64,000 bases of DNA. Origin: Pseudocercospora fijiensis CIRAD86. Taxonomy: Eukaryota > Ascomycota > Dothideomycetes > Mycosphaerellales > Mycosphaerellaceae. This document shows, one piece after another, positions 57,340 through 64,000 of the stretch. Positions within the stretch are counted from its first letter, which is position 1, and every line of letters starts with the position of its first letter. The notes under the pieces were generated by a model that did not search any database, was not told the DNA's origin, and worked only from the letters and a program-made list of their open reading frames with translations. The stretch covers positions 6,499,450 to 6,563,449 of the forward strand of contig NW_006921534.1 of assembly GCF_000340215.1 (NCBI RefSeq). The letters run 5' to 3'. Made by a program: the position numbers and the translations under genes.

Positions 57340-60300
57340 GAGTTAGATTTATAATACGCGTCTCGCCTATACTATAAGGCCGACACGTTCGACCTCCTCT
57401 AAGGAGTAATAGCTAAGGAATATCGTAGAAGCGAGGATCGAGACCCTTAGGATACCGCAATAGGGAATAGTAAGAGTAACGCTCCTCGTAGGGAACCGCT
57501 ACTATTAGACAGTCTAGGATCGGCTAGATAGTCCTTATTTGTTACCGGCTTAACGCCTACGCCTAAGCTAGAGAGTAAGGCAAGCAATAAGGAGATAGTA
57601 TTAGATACTACGGTCGAGAATTATACGGCCGCGCCTAAGCTAGAGGACTTAAAGGACAAGGAAGATACGGTATTAGACGAAACGGTCGAGAATCGTATAG
57701 CCGCGCCGGAGCCGGAGGATATAACGAGTAGAGAGAATATAGCTTTAGATACTACGATCGAGATTCCTACGATCGCGGTTAGGCCTAAGGATATATTAAG
57801 CAAAGAGGAGGCAGCCGTAGACCCTTCGATCGAGGGTCCTATACTCGCGGATAAGCTTAAGAATATAACGAACGGAAAGGATATAGCGCCCGGCGCTACG
57901 GTCGAGATACGTACGGCTACGCCTAAGATAGAGAATATATAGAACTCGATAAGAGATTCGGTAGGTAAAGGAGATACAATAGCGGATTAGATCGGCGAGT
58001 ATCGTAGGGAGATAGATAATACCGCGCTCGACTTATAATAACCGCGGCTAGAGGAAAACGGTACTAACCTAACGCAGACGCTAGAAGGCTTTATAATTCT
58101 CGCTACGGTAGAAGGCAACATCCGATAGATCTTTCGTAGGGCGCTATAGCTTATTTCTACCGACGGTAGCTTAAGTACTAGCGAGGTTTAGACGGTCTTA
58201 AGCTATACCGCCGAGGATAGGTATATACGGCCTTTCCTAATATTTACCGAGGACGGATCCGATATAGAGCTATACTACGCATTAACGGACGCCGGCCGAC
58301 AACTGTTACAACGACGCGTACCGTTATTCCTAGGTCGTAGTCGTATTAATAGGACGCTAATAGTAAGATTAGTACCGTTGCCTCCGGCGGATAAGGTAGA
58401 CGAGTCCGATTAAAAATCGCTCGATATAATAGCTCGGCCGTAATCGTAGGGAACGCCGGATAGTAAGTTTAGTACAGCGTAGCGTTAGACTATCGCTAAC
58501 CTATCGATAGTGCTTCCGAATCTAGACTATCCGCTCTCCGATATTAGACGGTTTTTATTTCTAAAATATTACATACCGGCGGTTATCGCGGCGGTTAATT
58601 TAGACTACGTTTTCGATAGGAAGTCGTTTATATAGGCGGTTATAGCGCTTACTACGAAGAAGAAATAGTTAATAGAATTAGCGAAGGTATTACTAGGCGA
58701 GGGCCGATAGATAGGTCGAGCACTCTATAAGGCTATAGCCGACTATTTTATTAATAACGGCGACCCTCCGCTATACTATTTAGGCGAATAGGAGTTTGTT
58801 TAGAAGGGTATAGCGTTAGAGGTTAGAATTCCGGAGGCCGAGAAGCTATAGGACGCCGTACCTAGCTTCTTTGCCCTCTACTATAACGCCGCGGCCTACG
58901 CGTCTAGTAGCCCGGTTAACGGTACGGAAAGCGGCCCGACTAATCCCGTTAGCGCGCAGCCTCTTTATACGCCTTCGGCTTTAGAATCGGCACTACTATT
59001 AACAATACCCGTAAACCGACCGGCTTCGCTAAAATTACTATTTTTACTAGCGTATACCCTTCCTAATTTACCGCTATTATAGGTACTAGCCTCTCTAACG
59101 TAGGCGCCGAGTAACGGCTCGCCGCAAGCGCCCGCACTAGCTCCCTCTAAGCTACTTACTACTCCGATCGAGTCGGTATACGAAGAATACCTAGACCCTT
59201 TCCCTAAAGAACTCTAGTTCGAGCGACGGCGGCTCCGAGGGTAGCGTATACGATAGACTTTAATTAATAAGCGTCTTTTTCGTACTAACGAGACACCCGA
59301 ATAAGCGGCAATCCGGTAGTACGTAGAATACGAGGACTATAATAAGAAAGTCGATGCACTAATCGCCGCTAATCCTATAGAGCGTAACAAGGCTAAAGAT
59401 ATACGCTTTATCTAGGCTGCGAAACTCGTACGTAACGTATACGCTAAGGACGTAGACGGTCGACTGTCTAACCTCTTTCGCTTACGCTTATATAAGCGAC
59501 TCGTCGAATACTATCTAGTAAGGCTTTAGCATTACCTATACTATCTGCACCTTACCGCGGGCGATCGGCGCTTCTAGATTCTACGCGAATTGTATTAGTA
59601 TATAGGTAAGCTAGTTACTAATTTTAAAAACCTACTCTTTACGTAACCGTACTCCTTCCGAATCGTAAACAACGATTACGCCCGTAAATACTCTATCTTT
59701 AGGACCGACCTCTACTCGGACGGTTACGATATATAGTAGGAGATTTACGCGATATACTTTAGCGAGTATATAGCGCTTATAACTGCGGGCGAATTAAAGG
59801 AGCTTCCTAACCTAGCTAACCTCGATACGAATTTTCTACTAACTATTACCTTCTACTACGCGAAGTTATAGCACCGACTTCTAGCAAATATTACCCGCTT
59901 ACGCGAGAACTTCCTTAGCTTAAGTACCTATACCGGCGACCTACGATTCTAGCTAGCACTGTCTCTAATCTATAATAGAGCCGTCGGTCTTATAGTACGC
60001 GCTATCTTACACTTCCTATAGACGGTCGACCTCGTATAAGAGTAGTTCTACCGCTTCGTCCTAAAAGAATATCGCGATAGCATTATAGTAGGCGGTTACC
60101 CGGTCCTATATAAGCGTAGCGAGAACGGTAAGAACGTATCCTACCGTAACTACGGTAAGGAATACCTAAAGACGGGCAAGCGACCTATTAGCGAATACGT
60201 CGGAGCGACGAAGTATTATAAGATCGACCTAACTACCTACGGCGAAGTCTAATTCTTATAGATAGTAGCTACTAGACGACTCTCGATAGTACGCCTGCCT

Positions 60301-62037
60301 CTACTAGACTCCTAGCTTAAGGACTATATAGTTTAGCTGCTACTAATCGGTATAGAACTTAGTATCTAGTCGGCTATATAGCTCTATAAGTAGTACGAGT
60401 CGTCCCTTAATTCTAGTAGTCTGCCCTACCTATACCGTTGTAACCTAGGTCGCCTAGCTATTACCTAGGACGTCGTCGCTTACACCTAGCGGTATATTAC
60501 GGTCCGTAACGCCTATACGCTTCGCGGTAAGGGCTATATATCCGCCCTCTATACTAATAAGGCGCTTACGGATACGAAGGCTACTAATACGTCGCGTACG
60601 GAATAGTACGCTTAGCTTATAGGTAGCGGTCGATACTAGAACGGTACCTATACCGCTAACAAGGGCAAAGGCATACCTCTGCTACTTCTTAATCGTTAAT
60701 GCCCGGTAGACTTTAGCTTAGTCTACTAGCTAACTTAGATCGATCCGGTATACGCCTTATCTACCTTTATCGCCTATATCTAGACACTTAAGAATAGCGC
60801 TATCCCTAATAGACTAGAGCCTACGCTAACGCTATAGTTCTATAATTTGCCGAAGACGGTCTCTACTAATCTAGTCTTCGATCCTTTAGGCGTCTAGGAG
60901 CGTATTATATAGGGCAATACTATTTTTAAGTACGATAAGATAGTAACGAATAAGAATTACTAGTAGTACAATATCGACTATACTTAGGATCCTATAGGCG
61001 CATTCCTAGTACCGTTACCCGACTACTTGCTAGACGAGACCGACCTTACTAACGCGTACCTCTTTAGTAAAATCTTCCTTCCTAAGCTCGCGACTCGGGC
61101 TAAGCCGCAACCTCCGGCCGTTACCTCGCTAACTAAGGCGATCTAGCTAAACTCCTCGCGCGTATTACTATCGACTAAGTTAAACACTTACTAGAAGCTA
61201 ACCGCTAGCCCGTTCTTAGCGCCTCGCCTATCGTTAAAGATGCCGCTACCGTCTAACCTATTCTCTACGCCTACGAAGGCTCTAGCTACGGCTTAGCTAC
61301 TACTGCCTAACAATACGGTTACGTAGCTATAGTACAAGCTCCTAGCGCTTCCGATACGCTTACTACCTTTACCTACCCTATAGGAAAACACTATAGGCGC
61401 CTACGGACAATACTAATATAATGCGACGGTAATTAGTGTACGTACACTTAACTTACAAGCTCTCTACTATATACGCTAGTCCGAGTTAGTAGTAACCGAG
61501 GTATACTAGCTTTAATAGATGCTAGCTAAGGCATAGATCCGCGAAGCAACTAAGCGCTAGATAGCCTAGTAGTATCGTCTTTCCGCTATAGTCTTAAAGG
61601 AGTCGCTTACGCTATCGCTAACCTATCTATACTACGATTTCTTACGCGTCGCGCCGCAATAGGCAATCCCTATACTATACCTAATTAACGAGGACGCTTT
61701 TAAGCTGCTCGGCGGCGTATAAGGCAATGCTACCGAGGATAAGATCGCTAAGCTTAACGTATAGATAGCCGACTACTTTAAGCTATACGGTGCTATACGC
61801 GACGCCGATACGCTACTATTGCTAGGTGCCGACTTCCCTAATATCCCTATCGATTAGTTAGACCGCGCTACTACTATAGCGGACGTAGTTAATACCTCGC
61901 TATCCGATAACAAGACTATAAAGACCGTTACGCCTTAGCCGTAGCTAAAGGCGGTTTAGACTATACCGACTAGCTTACGCGACGCCTTTCGTAACCGTCG
62001 TAATAAGCAAGTATAAAACCGACGCAGTTATTACTAG
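57340..62037 (+). pseudogene. Gypsy-3 third frame, very long and unidentified
   Basis: About 1,560 codons downstream of pol on the same strand. The N-terminal part (about 57550-57950) has four or five imperfect repeats of about 27 residues with DTTVE and AAPKLED cores. The middle has IRRFLFLKYYIPAVIAAVNL, IERNKAKDIRFI, RLSNLFRLRLYKRLVEYYL, YRNYGKEYLKTGKRPISEYV and VRNAYTLRGKGYISALY. The C-terminal part is Leu/Pro/Thr-rich and ends in RDAFRNRRNK. I see no polymerase, integrase, protease or convincing membrane motif. The stops are only RIP-type, so it was coding when active. Confidence 0.6.
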
Positions 62038-62194
62038 AGAGACACAATTCTATACCTAGCATTACCGTTCTAACATACTGTTTAGGTTTAGCCTTTATAC
62101 GACGCTATTACGCTCTTTTTGCCTTAAACCTTCCTACGGTACGGCCTGCTAAGGACCTTTGTTTTAGGACACTATAGACAGTGCCGACCTTTTT

Positions 62195-62209
62195 TATAGA
62201 GGGGGAGGC
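62195..62209 (+). other. Polypurine tract of Gypsy-3
   Basis: ATAGAGGGGGAGGC abuts the 3' LTR. Confidence 0.75.
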
Positions 62210-62397
62210 TATTACGATATAACACTATTGCATATACGATAGTAGGTAGCGGTTACTATCGACCGCTACGGTCGCTATTGCTACTAATAGTAGGACTATT
62301 ATATAGATAGCTTGCCTCGCGGTACCTTAGAGAATATATTAACTTTTATACCGCACGACCGTTACGATACCTTCGTACTATAACCGTATGCCTAGTA
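62210..62397 (+). repeat. Gypsy-3 3' LTR
   Basis: 188 bp, paired with 49203-49390. It ends CCTAGTA, the terminal CA having become TA. Confidence 0.9.
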
Positions 62398-63690
62398 GTC
62401 AGTCTATAAGCTATTAGCCTTAATCTGTACAAAGTCGCCTCGTTCTTTTCGGACACGAGTAAGAATGTCCTATTATAGGTACTAGTTATATATAATAATA
62501 AGCGCTTTAGGAATAACCTCCTTAACGGCGTAGATAAGCGCTTCTTCTCGATCCGTGCTTATAACGTAAGGCATTAGATAACCGGCTTCTTCGAGACCTT
62601 TCCGTAGTAACTATAATAGCCGGATAAAGTCCTTCTTATTAGGCTTCAGTCTAATTAGACTAACGCCGAGCTTAATAGTGTTATTTATCGGTCTAGTAGC
62701 GACAATATCTAGCAGCTCGAGGTTGTATAGATTAGTAGAATACGTAGTATCGAGAACGAGTATATAAGGCGTATCCTTAAAGGCCGAGAGCGATATAGGA
62801 TAGAGGGCAACTATAGACTTAATTAAGCTATTACCGTTAGATTAAATGTCGTAGAAGATACTATTCTTATCTAGCAAGTCGACAGTCCGCTAAGCCTAGT
62901 TATACTCCCTTCGAGTATTAATACTACGTCCCTAGGCGAGGTTCTTTATATCGTATAGCCGTAATAGAACGCTACGGCCGCGGAAGTATACTATAATCTT
63001 AGACGTAGCTATTCGAGACTACTAAAGCCGCTCTAACTCCTCGAGAAACTAAGTCGTACGAGAGCGTTATCGGTAAGTCGCTAGTACTATAATATTATTA
63101 GGTCCGTAGTTATAGCGATAGTAATCTCGGTCGCTAGAGTAACGAATTTCCTACTAACCTTCTAGTTATAGAGGGTCGATTGCAATAGCGTAGAAGTAGA
63201 ATTTATACCCTATCTTCTTTAAGTACGACTTCGACTTGCCCTTATTCTAGGTCCTTTTGTCTAGTTAACTAAAGCAGCTATATATATAGTAGTATCTATA
63301 TTTAGCGCCGTTCTTATTCTTTCTTAGCTTCTACTCCTTAAACTCGTATCCGTATTATGCGCTAAATTCGTAGATATAGCGCTCGAGTGCCTATTTCGAA
63401 GGGAAGTCGTCTTCTCGTAGTATTAGACCTCGAGGTCGCTCTACTAATACTACCTTCGAGAATAGCGCCTTCTATAGCCGCGGCGATACCGACGTATACG
63501 ATAATAGATACTATAGCCTTATATACGGCGCGTCGACTAATCGACTACGCGTACGACCTCTCGGCACTTCTACTACCTATTCTATCTCTTCTATTACTAA
63601 ATCTACTACCTCTGCCTCCGATTCTACTACCTCTACTACTACTACCTCTATAGCGCCGCCGGCGGCGGCGGCGACACTATCGTTAGCGAG
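62398..63690 (-). pseudogene. MULE transposase, N-terminal and catalytic part
   Basis: The frame begins near 63690 with Ala/Gly/Val/Glu low complexity encoded by a GGC-rich run, followed by a FAR1-like DNA-binding region (DDFPSK, ALERYIYEFSA, LRKNKNGAKYRYYYIYSCF). The MULE catalytic core reads FKDTPYILVLDTTYSTNLYNLELL and VSLIRLKPNKKDF, then YVISTDREEALIYAVKEVIPKA, giving two of the acidic residues. The frame is cut at 62398 by Gypsy-3. It resembles fungal Hop-like and plant MuDR/FAR1 proteins. Confidence 0.8.
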
Positions 63691-63929
63691 AAAGTTATCG
63701 ATATAAGCCTCGTATAATAGAGATTTAGCTATTTTCGATAGTTACTAGGCAATCTACTATAAAAGTAGGAAGAAATGCGAATTATACGAATATAGACTTA
63801 GAGGCGCGACTTCCTAGGTAGCGCGCCTACGCGCCTATTAATAATACTAACTAGGAATAGAAATAGCCTATATTAGGCGGAAAGAGCACGTAATTTAATA
63901 TAGAGGCGATTCTATAGTAGTGCTAGTAT

Positions 63930-63990
63930 AGGGATATACTAGGGCTCGGGCGGGTAGCTAGGGCTTAGGGAATCCTCGAGGTTCGGAAAG
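63930..63990 (-). repeat. MULE right terminal inverted repeat
   Basis: Inverse of 47515-47575; CGGCTCGCCC follows at 63991-64000. Confidence 0.75.
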
Positions 63991-64000
63991 CGGCTCGCCC

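Larger units (their letters stand above)
49203..62397 (+). mobile_element. Gypsy-3: Ty3-type LTR retrotransposon with a very long third frame
   Basis: The element is 13,195 bp. The 188-bp LTRs are unusually short for its size. The target duplications are GTTAG (49198-49202) and GTCAG (62398-62402), differing by one CA to TA change. Order on the plus strand: LTR, gag, protease, RT, RNase H, integrase and chromodomain-like tail, a third frame of about 1,560 codons, polypurine tract, LTR. All frames carry RIP-type stops. It lies inside the MULE transposase. Confidence 0.88.
47515..63990 (-). mobile_element. Mutator-like DNA transposon (MULE), split by Gypsy-3
   Basis: Inverted ends of about 60 bp share CCTCGAGGATTCCC, then GAGCCCTAGCTACCCGCC and CGAGCCCTAGTATA. 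They enclose a transposase on the minus strand, and a direct repeat of 9-10 bp lies outside. Without Gypsy-3 and its duplication the element is about 3.3 kb, a normal size for a fungal MULE. Its right end is only just inside the window. Confidence 0.8.

Noticed and set aside
57621..57803. Minus-strand open frame of 60 codons, Ser/Val/Ile-rich
   Set aside because: It is the complement of the acidic protein repeats of the Gypsy-3 third frame.
63387..63653. Plus-strand open frame of 88 codons, Leu/Pro-rich
   Set aside because: It is the complement of the MULE transposase N-terminus; the leucine run only mirrors minus-strand low complexity.

Overview
The window looks like a heterochromatic, transposon-packed block from a filamentous ascomycete (Pezizomycotina). 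Nearly every reading frame recognised here is broken by TAG and TAA codons that sit where Gln or Trp is expected. CA and TG dinucleotides are scarce while CG and TA are abundant. This is the footprint expected of repeat-induced point mutation (RIP) acting on CpA. I see no intact host gene, so genes are listed as pseudogenes and their edges are approximate. A run of 100 N (2424-2523) marks an assembly gap.

Layout. The oldest layer is a multi-gene unit with the RIP footprint: a plus-strand gene at the left edge (1-1046, resuming 6044-6145), a minus-strand gene (about 6370-7440), a plus-strand gene (about 7480-8749), a minus-strand gene (about 9530-11150), and a large plus-strand SNF2-like ATPase pseudogene with four introns (11513 to about 46335). 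Short palindromic repeats with the core ACTTTAGGTATATACCTA lie between these genes and in all four SNF2 introns. Downstream is a 14-bp minisatellite (about 46690-47514).

Five mobile elements have split this layer. A Tad1-like LINE (1061-6029, minus) has 14-bp target duplications. Gypsy-1, a chromodomain-type Ty3 element (13292-20254, plus), has 346-bp LTRs. Gypsy-2 (23662-45405, minus) has LTRs of about 280 bp, a gag-protease frame, an RT-RNaseH-integrase frame and a third long unidentified frame. The third frame is itself split by a 9.6-kb hAT transposon (24478-34056) with 8-bp target duplications and several extra frames. A Mutator-like element (47515-63990, transposase on minus) sits in the minisatellite and is split by Gypsy-3 (49203-62397, plus), which has 188-bp LTRs and a very long extra frame downstream of pol.

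The most unusual structures are (1) a CCCCGGGG-centred hairpin repeated at the frame boundaries of Gypsy-2, (2) long third frames downstream of pol in two different Ty3 elements, (3) the same palindromic repeat in every intron of the SNF2 gene, and (4) many small arrays of a GCCGGC motif across the hAT element, some translated in frame.
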